A DNA stretch of 64,000 bases from JACJWR01 sp963752505 (GCA_963752505.1 CAVVYM010000003.1:62001-126000); one strand, 5' to 3'; positions 17,352 through 26,515 are shown, numbered from the stretch's first letter. Program-made: numbers and translations. The notes: generated from the sequence alone by a model not told the origin.

Positions 17352-18275
17352 TCACTTGGCGGAGGACGGGAAAGGCCCCGCCTTGGGGAGCAGACTCGGC
17401 ACTGGCCGGTCCAGGACGCCGGCAAGCCACTCTGAGGCTCGGCACAACTCGTCGAGGTCCAGTCCGGTGTCGACCCCGGACCGCTCGAGGGCGAACACGA
17501 GGTCCTCGGTAGCGATATTGCCGGTGGCGTTCGGCGCGAAGGGGCAACCGCCGATGCCGCCCAGCGACGAATCGAGCACCCCGACGCCGGCCTCGTAGGC
17601 TGCCAGGGCGCTCGCGTAGCCGGTGTTGCGGGTGTTGTGCACGTGCACGCGCAGCCCCACGGGCTGCGTGGCGACGGCCCCTTGAACCGCCGCGACCCGG
17701 GTCAGCACATCCCGGGGCACCGCGACGCCGATGGTGTCGGCAATGGCGATCTCGTCGACACCGGTCGCCGCCAGTTGCCCGGCGATGTCGGCGACGAGGG
17801 ACACCGGTACTTCTCCGGTGTAGGGGCAGCCGAAACTGGCCGACATGGTCACTGACGTCTTCAATCCGGCGGCGTGTGCGGCCGGGGTCACGGCAGCGAC
17901 CGTGGCAATGGCATCGTGGGTGCTCATCCCCTGATTCCGCTGCGAGAACTCGTCGGTGACCATGACCACCAAGTTGATCTCCTGCAACGCGGTCTGCGCG
18001 GCGCGCGTAAATCCGCGCTCGTTGAGCACGAGACCGATGTAGGACGCGCGCTGATCCCGCTCAAGGCCGGCAATGACCGCCTCCGCATCCGCCATCTGGG
18101 GAACCCGCTTTGGGTTCACGAAACTGGCCACCTCGATGCGTTGCACACCGGCGGCGATGCACCGGTTGATGAGGTCGATCTTCTGAGCGGTGGAAAGCAG
18201 GGCGGGATCATTTTGCAGGCCGTCCCGGGGGGCGACCTCGACGATGGTGACCGATTCGGGATGGGTGGTGCTCAT
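17352..18275 (-). CDS. mvaB: Hydroxymethylglutaryl-CoA lyase family protein
   Basis: A 307-residue HMGL-like TIM barrel with EVAPRDGLQN (metal-binding aspartate), ASFVNPKRVPQMAD, GCPYTGEVP and the catalytic GGIGGCPFAPNATGN near the end. These match HMG-CoA lyase, which splits HMG-CoA into acetyl-CoA and acetoacetate in leucine degradation. No other leucine catabolism gene is beside it. It converges with pstB, ten bases apart. Confidence 0.9.
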   Translation of the reverse strand: MSTTHPESVTIVEVAPRDGLQNDPALLSTAQKIDLINRCIAAGVQRIEVASFVNPKRVPQMADAEAVIAGLERDQRASYIGLVLNERGFTRAAQTALQEINLVVMVTDEFSQRNQGMSTHDAIATVAAVTPAAHAAGLKTSVTMSASFGCPYTGEVPVSLVADIAGQLAATGVDEIAIADTIGVAVPRDVLTRVAAVQGAVATQPVGLRVHVHNTRNTGYASALAAYEAGVGVLDSSLGGIGGCPFAPNATGNIATEDLVFALERSGVDTGLDLDELCRASEWLAGVLDRPVPSLLPKAGPFPSSAK

Positions 18276-18281
18276 CCCGTG

Positions 18282-18287
18282 ATCCTA
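18282..18287 (-). promoter_or_regulatory. -10 hexamer TAGGAT for the HMG-CoA lyase gene (leaderless)
   Basis: TAGGAT, six bases, then ATG 18275. Confidence 0.55.
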
Positions 18288-19214
18288 GTCCGAGGGCGTT
18301 CCAACGCCCGACTTCTCCTCGGTGGTCGATGACCAGGTGGGCAGCGGCCGCGGGGTCCGTCCGGTGGCCATCGTGCGCCACTTCAGCGCCGGGCGCATAC
18401 CCCAGCGGCGTACCAGGAGGAAGATGGCGATGCCGAAGGCGGTAGCCAGGAAATGGCCGAGGTCCCACAGCGTGGGCACGACTATCAGCGGCACCACGAC
18501 CGTGAGGAGCAGGGCGCTGGCGAACCACCATCGCCACGCCTTGCCCACCACGAAGAGGTAGGCACCGGAGCAGCCCACCATGACGTAACTGACGCCTACG
18601 TCCTGGGTCACCACGGTGGCGGGCGCCAGCAACTGGGAACGAATCAGCACGCTCTCGAGGGCGACGATCACCAACGACCCCGCGACGTGCGCGCCAGCGC
18701 CGACCAGGACCACCCGTGCTGATCCGATGCGCTGCTCCAGCCGGCTGATGATCAGCACGTAGACGGCGACGTAGCCGAGGTAGAAGAAGCCGTAGTCGGC
18801 CACTATGAACGCACTGCTGAACAGCACCCGCACCGGTTCGGTGACGATACCCATGATGTTCGTGCTGTTGAACCGGTTGAGCACCCCCGCGACGGTCGTT
18901 GGCGTCCCCTGGAAGATCACCGTGGTTACGGTCCAGGTGGCGATGTAGACGAAGGTGACCGGAGCCAGGGCGAGCCAGCTGCGCAACGCCTGGACCCATG
19001 GATCGCACCTGTTGTACAGCCGCACGGCCGGTGAGTCTGAGCCCCACCGGGCGCCCGCGCGCCATTTCACGAGGAACCACACAAGCGCGAGAAACGCGAC
19101 GACGAGGCAAGTCCACAAGGCCGAATTCGGCCCCTCGTTCGTTGCCTCGAGAACCACCGACGGCTCCGCCTGGATCGGGAACGCGCCTTCCGCGAGCGCG
19201 ACCCCCACGATCAT
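18285..19214 (-). CDS. Rhomboid-like membrane protein
   Basis: A 309-residue protein with about six to seven transmembrane helices. Residues 214-217 read GCSG, which fits the rhomboid GxSG serine motif (Ser216), and His254 lies in DLGHFLATAFG in a later helix, as in rhomboid proteases; the usual helical-pair asparagine/histidine region in the second helix is not clear. Its ATG overlaps the glgC stop (ATGA), so it is co-translated with glucan synthesis genes. Whether it cuts proteins is unknown. Confidence 0.65.
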   Translation of the reverse strand: MIVGVALAEGAFPIQAEPSVVLEATNEGPNSALWTCLVVAFLALVWFLVKWRAGARWGSDSPAVRLYNRCDPWVQALRSWLALAPVTFVYIATWTVTTVIFQGTPTTVAGVLNRFNSTNIMGIVTEPVRVLFSSAFIVADYGFFYLGYVAVYVLIISRLEQRIGSARVVLVGAGAHVAGSLVIVALESVLIRSQLLAPATVVTQDVGVSYVMVGCSGAYLFVVGKAWRWWFASALLLTVVVPLIVVPTLWDLGHFLATAFGIAIFLLVRRWGMRPALKWRTMATGRTPRPLPTWSSTTEEKSGVGTPSD

Positions 19215-20437
19215 TGCTGGGTGACCGCGACGCCCTTACCGATCACCACGATGCCACCGGGCGAGACGGTGTAGCGGTGTCGATCGCCCTCGATGTCCAC
19301 ACCTAACTGGGCGTGATCACCAACGGTCACGTATCTGTCCAACACGGCGTTGCGAATCACGGCGCCTTCCCCGATGCGGACGCCGGGCATCACCACGCAG
19401 CCCTCCAAGTAGGCGCCCTGGGCGATGCGCACATCCTGGGCGATAACCGAGTTGCGCACGTGTGCGCCGGACACGATGGTGCCGGCACCCACCATGGACT
19501 CGTGGGCGTTGCCGCCGTAGACGAACTTGGCGGGCGGTAGTGGTGGAAGGTTGGTGAGGATCGGCCACTGCCGGTTGTACAGGTTGAACACCGGATGCAC
19601 GCTGACGAGATCCATATGTGCATCGTGGTAGGCGTCGAGCGTTCCAACGTCGCGCCAGTAGCCGTGGTCTCGTTCCGTCTCGCCTGGCACAACGTTCGCG
19701 TCGAAGTCGTAGACCGCAGCGCGGCCCTCCTCGGTCAGCATGGGGATGATGTTGCCGCCCATGTCGTGGACCGAACCCTCGTCGCCTGCGTCGATCTTCA
19801 GCGACTCGATAAGGACATCGGCCGAGAAGATGTAGTTGCCCATCGAGACGTAGGACATGCTCGGATCGTCCGGGATGCCCGGCGGGTCCGACGGCTTCTC
19901 AAGGAAGGCTTCAATCGCCACCCCGTCGGGTGCGGTCTGAATGACCCCGAACTGGTCGGCGGTCTCGCGCGGCATCCGGATGCCGGCCACGGTCACACCG
20001 GCACCCGTGGCGATGTGATGGTCGAGCATCTGGCGGGGGTCCATGCGGTAGACGTTGTCTGCGCCGAACACAACCACGTAGTCCGGGCGCTCGTCGTAGA
20101 CCAGGTTGAGGCTCTGGAAGATGGCGTCGGCCGAGCCCGTGTACCACCGGGGTCCGAGCCGCTGCTGGGCGGGCACCGGGGTGATGTAGTCGCCCAACAG
20201 CGTCGACATGCGCCAGGTGGTGGTGATGTGCCGGTCGAGCGAATGCGACTTGTACTGGGTCAGTACGGCGATCCGTAAGAAGCCAGCGTTGACCATGTTG
20301 GACAGCACGAAATCGACCAGGCGATACGAACCGCCGAACGGAACGGCTGGCTTGGCACGGTCGGCCGTCAGGGGCATCAGGCGCTTGCCTTCGCCGCCGG
20401 CAAGGACGATTCCTAGGACTCTCGGACTCTTGCGCAC
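19211..20437 (-). CDS. glgC: Glucose-1-phosphate adenylyltransferase
   Basis: GlgC makes ADP-glucose from ATP and glucose-1-phosphate, the committed step of bacterial glycogen synthesis. The 408-residue protein opens with the nucleotide-binding GGEGKRLMPLTADRAKPAVP and has the left-handed beta-helix C-terminal domain (VRNSVIAQDVRIAQGA). It starts at GTG 20437 six bases after TAGGTT, and diverges from glgM, which uses its product. Confidence 0.95.
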   Translation of the reverse strand: MRKSPRVLGIVLAGGEGKRLMPLTADRAKPAVPFGGSYRLVDFVLSNMVNAGFLRIAVLTQYKSHSLDRHITTTWRMSTLLGDYITPVPAQQRLGPRWYTGSADAIFQSLNLVYDERPDYVVVFGADNVYRMDPRQMLDHHIATGAGVTVAGIRMPRETADQFGVIQTAPDGVAIEAFLEKPSDPPGIPDDPSMSYVSMGNYIFSADVLIESLKIDAGDEGSVHDMGGNIIPMLTEEGRAAVYDFDANVVPGETERDHGYWRDVGTLDAYHDAHMDLVSVHPVFNLYNRQWPILTNLPPLPPAKFVYGGNAHESMVGAGTIVSGAHVRNSVIAQDVRIAQGAYLEGCVVMPGVRIGEGAVIRNAVLDRYVTVGDHAQLGVDIEGDRHRYTVSPGGIVVIGKGVAVTQQ

Positions 20438-20443
20438 ACACCC

Positions 20444-20449
20444 AACCTA
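20444..20449 (-). promoter_or_regulatory. -10 hexamer TAGGTT for glgC (leaderless)
   Basis: TAGGTT, six bases, then GTG 20437. The divergent glgM promoter lies 50 bases away. Confidence 0.55.
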
Positions 20450-20496
20450 TCGGGTTTGATGCCTAGTTCGCAGCGCCAAAAGCACCCGCCAAACCT

Positions 20497-20502
20497 TACC
20501 CT
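20497..20502 (+). promoter_or_regulatory. -10 hexamer TACCCT for glgM (leaderless)
   Basis: TACCCT, seven bases, then GTG 20510; this selects the short start of glgM. Confidence 0.55.
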
Positions 20503-20509
20503 TGCAGGC

Positions 20510-21670
20510 GTGAGAGCAGCCGTGATTACCAAGGAATGGCCACCGGACAACTACGGTGGCGCTGGCGTGCACGTCGAGTATCTGGTGCGTGAACTGCGCA
20601 CCCTGATCGAAGTCGACGTGCACTGCTTCGGCGCCCCGCGCCCCGACGCCACTGCCCACGAGGTGCCGGCCAACCTTCGCGGGGCGAATCCAGCGCTGGA
20701 GACCCTCGGAGTCGACCTCGACATCGTGGCGGGCCTGGCCGAGGTGGACGTGACCCATAGCCACACCTGGTACGCCAACCTGGCCGGTCACATCGGGGGC
20801 CTCATGGAGGGCGTCCCGCATGTGATCACAGCCCACTCATTGGAGCCGCGCCGGCCATGGAAAGAAGAGCAGCTCGGCGGTGGCTACCGCGTTTCCTCAT
20901 GGGTCGAGCGAACGGCCTACGAGAATGCCGCCGCCATCATCGCGGTGAGCCACGGGATGCGTGCCGACGTCCTCGACTGCTACCCGAATGTCGACCCGGC
21001 CAAGGTGTACGTGGTGCACAACGGAATCGATACCGAGCAGTATCGACCGATGAGTTCCACGGCGGCACTGGAACGACTCGGGGTGCCCACCGACGAACCG
21101 TACGTGCTGTTTGTCGGCCGCATCACGCGGCAGAAGGGCATCAACCACCTGCTCGCCGCCGCCCGCGAGTTCGCGCCGGGCATTCCACTGGTGCTGGCGG
21201 CCTCGTCGCCGGATACCCCCGAGATGGGGCAAGAGGTGGCCGATGCTGTTGACCAACTGAACGCCACCCGCGGCGGGGTCTACTGGTTGGACACCCAACT
21301 AGATCGCAGCGACGTGATCGAGCTCCTCAGCCACGCGCTGTTGTTCGCCTGCCCCTCGGTCTACGAACCGCTCGGCATCGTCAACCTCGAGGCCATGGCT
21401 TGCGAGACACCCGTGGTTGCCAGTGCAGTCGGCGGCATCCCCGAGGTGGTGGTGGACGGTGAAACCGGGCTGCTGGTCGAGTACACGCCGGACGACACCG
21501 CCGGATTCGAATCGCGCATCGCCGCTGCCGTCAATGAAGTGGCGGCCGATCGGGATCGGGCGTCGGCAATGGGCAAGGCCGGTCGAGAGCGTGCGGTGAC
21601 CCAGTTCGGTTGGCACGCCATCGCGGAGCGCACGGTGGAGGTCTACCGGGCCGCGGGGGCGAAGGGCTGA
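20510..21670 (+). CDS. glgM: Alpha-maltose-1-phosphate synthase / glycogen synthase (GT4)
   Basis: A GT-B glycosyltransferase of family GT4 (KEWPPDNYGGAGVHVEYL, FVGRITRQKGINHLL, EPLGIVNLEAMACETPV). In mycobacteria the orthologue pairs ADP-glucose with glucose-1-phosphate to give maltose-1-phosphate for the GlgE pathway, and it is likewise divergent from glgC. From GTG 20510 the protein has 386 residues, essentially the mycobacterial length; an ATG at 20456 would place 18 extra residues across the promoter. Whether it also extends glycogen directly cannot be told. Confidence 0.9.
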   Translation: MRAAVITKEWPPDNYGGAGVHVEYLVRELRTLIEVDVHCFGAPRPDATAHEVPANLRGANPALETLGVDLDIVAGLAEVDVTHSHTWYANLAGHIGGLMEGVPHVITAHSLEPRRPWKEEQLGGGYRVSSWVERTAYENAAAIIAVSHGMRADVLDCYPNVDPAKVYVVHNGIDTEQYRPMSSTAALERLGVPTDEPYVLFVGRITRQKGINHLLAAAREFAPGIPLVLAASSPDTPEMGQEVADAVDQLNATRGGVYWLDTQLDRSDVIELLSHALLFACPSVYEPLGIVNLEAMACETPVVASAVGGIPEVVVDGETGLLVEYTPDDTAGFESRIAAAVNEVAADRDRASAMGKAGRERAVTQFGWHAIAERTVEVYRAAGAKG

Positions 21671-21767
21671 GCTTCACGCCGCCGCCCGAAAGTCATTGCG
21701 CTGCGGGCTCGCCCTGCGGTCGTGCGACGCCCTAGTGTTGGGTGCGTTACGCACACAGGAGGCAGTC

Positions 21768-22196
21768 ATGGTCGTGGGACCGGTCGAGGTCGTTGTAGTC
21801 AAGTTCCCTGGAAGCAAATTCAACGGGGAGATCGGCCCGGCACTTGCCGACACTGTCGAGAACGGTGACGTCCGGATCCTCGATCTCGTGTTCGTCATTC
21901 GAGAATCTGAGGATGAGTACGAGGTCATCGAACTCGACGACATCGGCGACGACGGTATCGACGACCTGAACGATGGCGCGGGATCGCCGGGGAGTCTGCT
22001 CTCCGACGAGGATCTCGACAACATCAGCGACCAGCTCGAGGTCGGCTCGTCCGCCGTGGCAATCGTGTTCGAACATGCCTGGGCGACTCGTTTGGCTTCC
22101 GCCGTGCGTGACTCGAAGGGGGAGATCGTGCTCCAGCAGCGCATCCCCGCAGAAGTGGTGGAGGCGGTGCTGCTCCTCGCCCGTGAGGAGGACTGA
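21768..22196 (+). CDS. DUF6325 family protein
   Basis: A 142-residue soluble protein (MVVGPVEVVVVKFPG start) with a very acidic centre and a VAIVFEHAWATRLASAVRDS segment, the pattern of the DUF6325 family, whose function is unknown. ATG 21768 has a perfect AGGAGG. A TAGTGT hexamer at 21733-21738 and an inverted repeat GTGCG-TTA-CGCAC at 21742-21754, at the expected transcript start, may form an operator or leader hairpin. A SHOCT protein gene follows 69 bases later, a pairing I believe recurs in actinobacteria. Confidence 0.7.
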   Translation: MVVGPVEVVVVKFPGSKFNGEIGPALADTVENGDVRILDLVFVIRESEDEYEVIELDDIGDDGIDDLNDGAGSPGSLLSDEDLDNISDQLEVGSSAVAIVFEHAWATRLASAVRDSKGEIVLQQRIPAEVVEAVLLLAREED

Positions 22197-22265
22197 CCGA
22201 CGGACAACTGTCCGGTCGCGTCGGAACCGACCGCCACCCCAGTGGACAACAAGGAGTGAAGCGAC

Positions 22266-22577
22266 ATGTACGGACGTCGAAGGGGCCGACCCGGTCTGCT
22301 CGGCACTATGGCGCGCACCGCTGTGGTGGCCGGCACGGCCACGGCCACAGCCGGAGCGGTCAGCAGCCGGCAGGCGAACAAGCAGGCTCAGAAGCAGGCC
22401 GCAGCCGATCAGCAGGCGCAGCAGCAGGCAGCCGCCGCACCGCCAACGGAGGCTCCCGCGACTGGACTCAGTGAGGACACGATCGCGAAACTGAAGCAAC
22501 TCGGTGACCTCAAGGCCTCCGGCGTGCTCTCCGACGAGGAGTTCGCTGCCGCCAAGGCCAAGTTGTTGGGCGTCTAG
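22266..22577 (+). CDS. SHOCT domain protein
   Basis: A 103-residue protein: basic N-terminus (MYGRRRGRPG), a short hydrophobic stretch (TAVVAGTATATAGAV), a glutamine/alanine-rich linker, and a C-terminal SHOCT domain (IAKLKQLGDLKASGVLSDEE, then FAAAKAKLLGV). SHOCT domains are short oligomerisation modules. AAGGAG lies ten bases before the ATG. It is in line with the DUF6325 gene and ten bases before the next ORF. Confidence 0.85.
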   Translation: MYGRRRGRPGLLGTMARTAVVAGTATATAGAVSSRQANKQAQKQAAADQQAQQQAAAAPPTEAPATGLSEDTIAKLKQLGDLKASGVLSDEEFAAAKAKLLGV

Positions 22578-22586
22578 AGGCCAGCG

Positions 22587-24098
22587 GTGGGTACCAACGA
22601 CCCGCGCGACCCACAGCGTGGGGTCGCATTCCCGCTGGACGCGGAGGGAAACGCCAGCACCACGGCCGTCGGTCGGCGGGCATGTGCGGTGGCCGGCGGC
22701 GCCGTCGACAAGAAGCTTGCGGCCAGAATCGCCGCGGTCTCGAACTGGCGCTCTGGCTACCTCAAGCCGTTTCGTGAACTGACGGAAGCGGCGGCCGTGT
22801 CCTACGACAACGCGGTGTCGCTGAGCCAGGCCGGTTTGGACTACCTCCGCGACACTATGCAGTTCACCCGCGATGGCGAGTCGGTGCCGCTGCGGTCGAT
22901 GCCTGCGGCGCAGGGCGCGTCCCTGCGCACGGTGACGGTGAGCGGTTCGAAGGAACCCGTCACCGAACTCGTCGTCCCCTTCGAAGGCAAACGCTTGGCG
23001 GGCGACGACCTGCGCCGTACGCTCGATAAGTGGGTGGCCGACGGGGTGGTCGAACCTGGATTCGCAGCCGCGGTGGACCTCGTGGCTCAGAACCCCGACT
23101 GGCTCGACACCTCGGATGTGTCCGTTGTGGTGCTAGGAGTCGGCGCCGAGATGGGCCCCGCCTTCTCGCTGCTTCGATGGGGCGGTCGAGTGGTCGGCGT
23201 GGATCTGCCGAATCCCGCGATCTGGAAGCGATTGATAAATTCCGCACGTGATTCGGCGGGCACGCTGGAGATACCGGTGCCGGTTGAGTTGGACGACCAA
23301 GCGACCGAGACCGAGATCATCGATTCGGCCGGTACGGACCTGATCGCCCGGACCCCCGAGGTGCTTGAACTCCTGCGCGGGATCGATGGGCCGATGGTGT
23401 TGGGCAACTATCTGTACGCCGACGGCGGCCTGCATGTGCGGGTGTCCATGGCGGCCGACGCTTTGGCCATGGGGCTGGCCGATCGTGCCGACGAACTCAT
23501 GTTGGCGTATCTGGCCACCCCCACGGACGCGTTCGCGGTGCCGTGGCGCGATGTGGAGATCGCCAGAGGGCGTTGGACGCACCGGCGCACGAAGTTGCTT
23601 CAGCCGCCGCTGCACCTGTTCGGCGCCTTCGCCAAGAACTATGCGCATACCGTGACCGCGGTGGATGGCACCCAATACGGCATCGCCGACTGCCTCGTGC
23701 CCCAGCAGGGACCCAACTACGCGCTGGCCAAACGATTGCAGCGGTGGCGCTCGGTGGTGGCCCGCGATGCTGGCGTGCGGGTTTCGCTGAACGTTGCACC
23801 CGCAACGCGGACTCGGTCGGTGGTGAAGAACCGCGCGCTGGCCGCGGCCTACGCGGGAGCGCATCGCTTTGGCATCCGGGTCTTCGACCCGAGCACGGCG
23901 AACACGCTAATGGCGGCGATGTTGGTGCACGACCTGCGCAACCCCGGCGCGGCCGCGAATCCGGCCGTCGAGCTGGCGAATCCGATGAACCTCTTCTCCG
24001 CTGCGGCCAACCACGGAGGTTTGTGGACCACTGGCTACGAGCCCCGCTCCGTGCTCGGATTCGCGGCTGCGCTTGGCATGTTCGAGTCGCGGGCGTAG
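22587..24098 (+). CDS. Conserved-looking protein of unknown function with Rossmann-like segment
   Basis: A 503-residue soluble protein that I do not recognise. Residues 180-220 contain VSVVVLGVGAEMGPAFSLL followed by RWGGRVVGVDLPNP, a hydrophobic strand, a glycine-rich turn, a helix and an acidic-ended second strand, as in NAD- or SAM-binding Rossmann folds. Other notable runs are GNYLYADGGLHVRVSMAADA and QYGIADCLVPQQGPNYALAK. No signal peptide or membrane helix is seen. It begins at GTG 22587, ten bases after the SHOCT gene, and probably shares its transcript. Composition matches the neighbours, so it looks like a resident gene. Confidence 0.75.
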   Translation: MGTNDPRDPQRGVAFPLDAEGNASTTAVGRRACAVAGGAVDKKLAARIAAVSNWRSGYLKPFRELTEAAAVSYDNAVSLSQAGLDYLRDTMQFTRDGESVPLRSMPAAQGASLRTVTVSGSKEPVTELVVPFEGKRLAGDDLRRTLDKWVADGVVEPGFAAAVDLVAQNPDWLDTSDVSVVVLGVGAEMGPAFSLLRWGGRVVGVDLPNPAIWKRLINSARDSAGTLEIPVPVELDDQATETEIIDSAGTDLIARTPEVLELLRGIDGPMVLGNYLYADGGLHVRVSMAADALAMGLADRADELMLAYLATPTDAFAVPWRDVEIARGRWTHRRTKLLQPPLHLFGAFAKNYAHTVTAVDGTQYGIADCLVPQQGPNYALAKRLQRWRSVVARDAGVRVSLNVAPATRTRSVVKNRALAAAYAGAHRFGIRVFDPSTANTLMAAMLVHDLRNPGAAANPAVELANPMNLFSAAANHGGLWTTGYEPRSVLGFAAALGMFESRA

Positions 24099-24182
24099 CC
24101 GAAAGGCCAGCCTCGGGAATATCAGGTGGCGGTGTTTCGTTTTGGGGCTAGAATAGTTTAAGTCTCAACCAATGGAGGACCA

Positions 24183-25160
24183 ATGCCAGCCGTTACCGTC
24201 GACGACATCCTGGTGCTACCCCGGGTGCACCGCCCCGACCCGGCCGCCTCGAAGGCTCGTAGGGCCACCGCGGTGGTAACTGCCATGTCCACCTACGAAG
24301 GAGAGGGTTTCCCGGTTCGCCGACCATTCCCCGGAAAACTGTCCCTGGTTGACACCGATCCGTTCCTGCTCCTCGACCAGATGGGCGCGGTGGAGTACGC
24401 CCCTGGTGAGCCGAAGGGGACGCCGTGGCACCCGCATCGCGGGTTCGAAACGGTCACCTACATCATGGACGGCGCCTTCGCCCACCGTGACTCAACTGGT
24501 GGGGGCGGCCTCATCAGCGATGGGGACACGCAGTGGATGACCGCCGGTTCCGGACTCCTGCACATCGAGACGCCACCGGAGGACTTGGTCATCTCCGGCG
24601 GGCTGTTCCACGGCGTGCAACTGTGGGTCAACCTCCCACGAGATGTGAAAATGGCTGCGCCGCGCTATCAGGATTTGTCGCGGTCCGACACCGTGCTGCT
24701 CGCCTCCGACGATGGCGGTGCCCTGATCCGTCTCATCGCGGGCGACCTCGACGGCCACTCCGGCCCAGGCATCACGTACACGCCGATCACCTATGCGCAC
24801 GCAACTATCGAGCCTGGCGCGCAGATGTCAATTCCGTGGCGAGCCGACTACAACTCGATGGTCTACGTGCTCAGCGGTTCGGGTTCGGTGGGGCCCGACG
24901 CGCGCCCCATCCGTGAGGGTCAGATGGCGGTGTTGGGCGCGGGCGATCATCTCGTGGTCGCGGCCGACGCGGCACAGACGGCCCGTGCGCCCAAACTCGA
25001 CGTACTGCTCCTCGGCGGCCAGCCTATTCGCGAGCCGATCTTCCACTACGGTCCGTTCGTGATGAACACCAAGGACGAGGTGGTGCAGGCGGTCAACGAT
25101 TTCCAGGCAGGTCGCATGGGCGTCATCCCGCCGGAACCCGAACTCGGCCGACGCAGCTAG
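24183..25160 (+). CDS. Pirin family protein
   Basis: A 325-residue double-cupin pirin. The metal ligands are in PWHPHRGFETVTYIMDGAF and the later GLLHIETPP; pirins bind iron and some act as quercetinases or redox sensors. GGAGG precedes ATG 24183. TAGAAT at 24149-24154 is a possible -10, and GTTTAAGTCTCAAC at 24156-24169 has matching outer half-sites (GTTnA and TnAAC) that could be an operator. The stop overlaps the convergent gene by 4 bases. A second pirin gene is at 56457-57398. Confidence 0.9.
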   Translation: MPAVTVDDILVLPRVHRPDPAASKARRATAVVTAMSTYEGEGFPVRRPFPGKLSLVDTDPFLLLDQMGAVEYAPGEPKGTPWHPHRGFETVTYIMDGAFAHRDSTGGGGLISDGDTQWMTAGSGLLHIETPPEDLVISGGLFHGVQLWVNLPRDVKMAAPRYQDLSRSDTVLLASDDGGALIRLIAGDLDGHSGPGITYTPITYAHATIEPGAQMSIPWRADYNSMVYVLSGSGSVGPDARPIREGQMAVLGAGDHLVVAADAAQTARAPKLDVLLLGGQPIREPIFHYGPFVMNTKDEVVQAVNDFQAGRMGVIPPEPELGRRS

Positions 25161-26515
25161 GGCGCGCGGCGCAGGGCGCGCAGCGGGAGTCCCATGAGCA
25201 GGGCGGCCGCGATCGGCGAGCCAAGCCCGGTGGCTGTGCGCACCGCCACCCCATCGGCCTCCTCCGCTGGGCTGTCGCCCAGCACTTTCTCGAGGCCCGC
25301 CGGCACCAACAGGTAGTGGCGAATGGAGGGGGCGGCGCGGCCCCAGGCCCGGGAGAGTCCGCCGGGTTCGAGGGCGACGGGTGGGTTGATGCTGGCGGCG
25401 GTGGCATTCGCTTCGCGCAACCAGCCGCTGGCGGCTCGGCGACGATGCTCGAGCCCCTCCGCTGCCCTCCGGGCGTCGGCGTCGGCTACCGCGCCGGACA
25501 ACTGGGACGCCAGGGTGCGCGCCATCTCGTTTCGTCCGAGTGCAGCTGCCCGATCCGCATAGAGTTCGGCCCACACCTCGGCCGCCGCGGTGCGCTGCGC
25601 CACCGCCGCGGCGAGCCGCTTCCGGCGACCGATCTTGGCCGTGAAGCCAGTGCGCGCTTGCTCGAGGTGGACGGCGGTGTCGGCCTGCACCAAGCCCAGT
25701 TCCGCCTGCGAGAGGCTACCGCCATCAGGCAGCGCATCCGGCTCGGAAACGATGGCGGCGCAGGCGTCTTGAGCTGCACGTAGCCCCGGCAGGTCGTGCT
25801 TGCCAATGGCGGCGACCACGGCGTCGGCGTCGGCGGTGGTGACGGCTGGGGGTTGCGGGGCCAACGATGCGGCGGTCAGGGGCTCGTCACTGGCGCTGCT
25901 CACGGTCGTGGCCCGTTCCCGCGCCGCGGCGCGGGCTGTCGCCGCGCTGGCATCGAGCGCCCTGCCCACGTGGAGCAAGGCATGTTCACCGGCAGTTGCC
26001 GACAGGCTCGGGGCCGTGGCGCTCGGTGGCGAGGAGGGTGAAACGGCCGCGATCGCAGCGAATCGGCAGGCGCCGCCAGCGTCACGCAGGTCGGCGAATG
26101 CCCCCGACGGTGCATCATGGCGCAACCACAACCACGCCTGCAATGCGACCGCCACAGCGTTGGAATCGGCATTGGGAACCAGCACGACCGAATCAACGCT
26201 AGGTGCCACGGCCGAATCCAGGAGGGTGTCGAGCTGCTCAAGGATGTCGTGGCCCACCCCAGCTTCGAAGACCACCCACACACGGGTGCGGCGGGGCAGA
26301 TCGCGTTCGCGGAGCGAATCGAGCATGGTGCGGAGCTCGTCGAAGGCGGTGCCGGGCGAGGCGAGCACAAGAACAACCATGGCCGCGGTGGGCGCGGCCG
26401 GGGCATCGGCCACCGTCAATCGGCCGCCCAGCGCGGCGGCGACTGCCGACATCTCTTCGCCGAGCGGCAGCAGTAGACAGGGCGGTGGCGCGACTAGCGC
26501 GGATTCATCGGTCAT
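25157..26515 (-). CDS. Uncharacterised alanine-rich protein
   Basis: A 452-residue protein I cannot assign. Residues 1-140 look like an alpha/beta domain (TAAMVVLVLASPGTAFDELR, TRVWVVFEAGVGHDILEQL, VDSVVLVPNADSNAVA), residues 175-245 are low-complexity alanine/serine/threonine, and 245-395 are largely helical and charged, with long alanine-arginine helices that could form a coiled coil. A short hydrophobic stretch near the end (GSPIAAALLMGLPLRAL) might contact the membrane. TAGCCT lies nine bases before ATG 26515. It ends inside the last codon of the convergent pirin gene. Confidence 0.7.
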   Translation of the reverse strand: MTDESALVAPPPCLLLPLGEEMSAVAAALGGRLTVADAPAAPTAAMVVLVLASPGTAFDELRTMLDSLRERDLPRRTRVWVVFEAGVGHDILEQLDTLLDSAVAPSVDSVVLVPNADSNAVAVALQAWLWLRHDAPSGAFADLRDAGGACRFAAIAAVSPSSPPSATAPSLSATAGEHALLHVGRALDASAATARAAARERATTVSSASDEPLTAASLAPQPPAVTTADADAVVAAIGKHDLPGLRAAQDACAAIVSEPDALPDGGSLSQAELGLVQADTAVHLEQARTGFTAKIGRRKRLAAAVAQRTAAAEVWAELYADRAAALGRNEMARTLASQLSGAVADADARRAAEGLEHRRRAASGWLREANATAASINPPVALEPGGLSRAWGRAAPSIRHYLLVPAGLEKVLGDSPAEEADGVAVRTATGLGSPIAAALLMGLPLRALRRAP

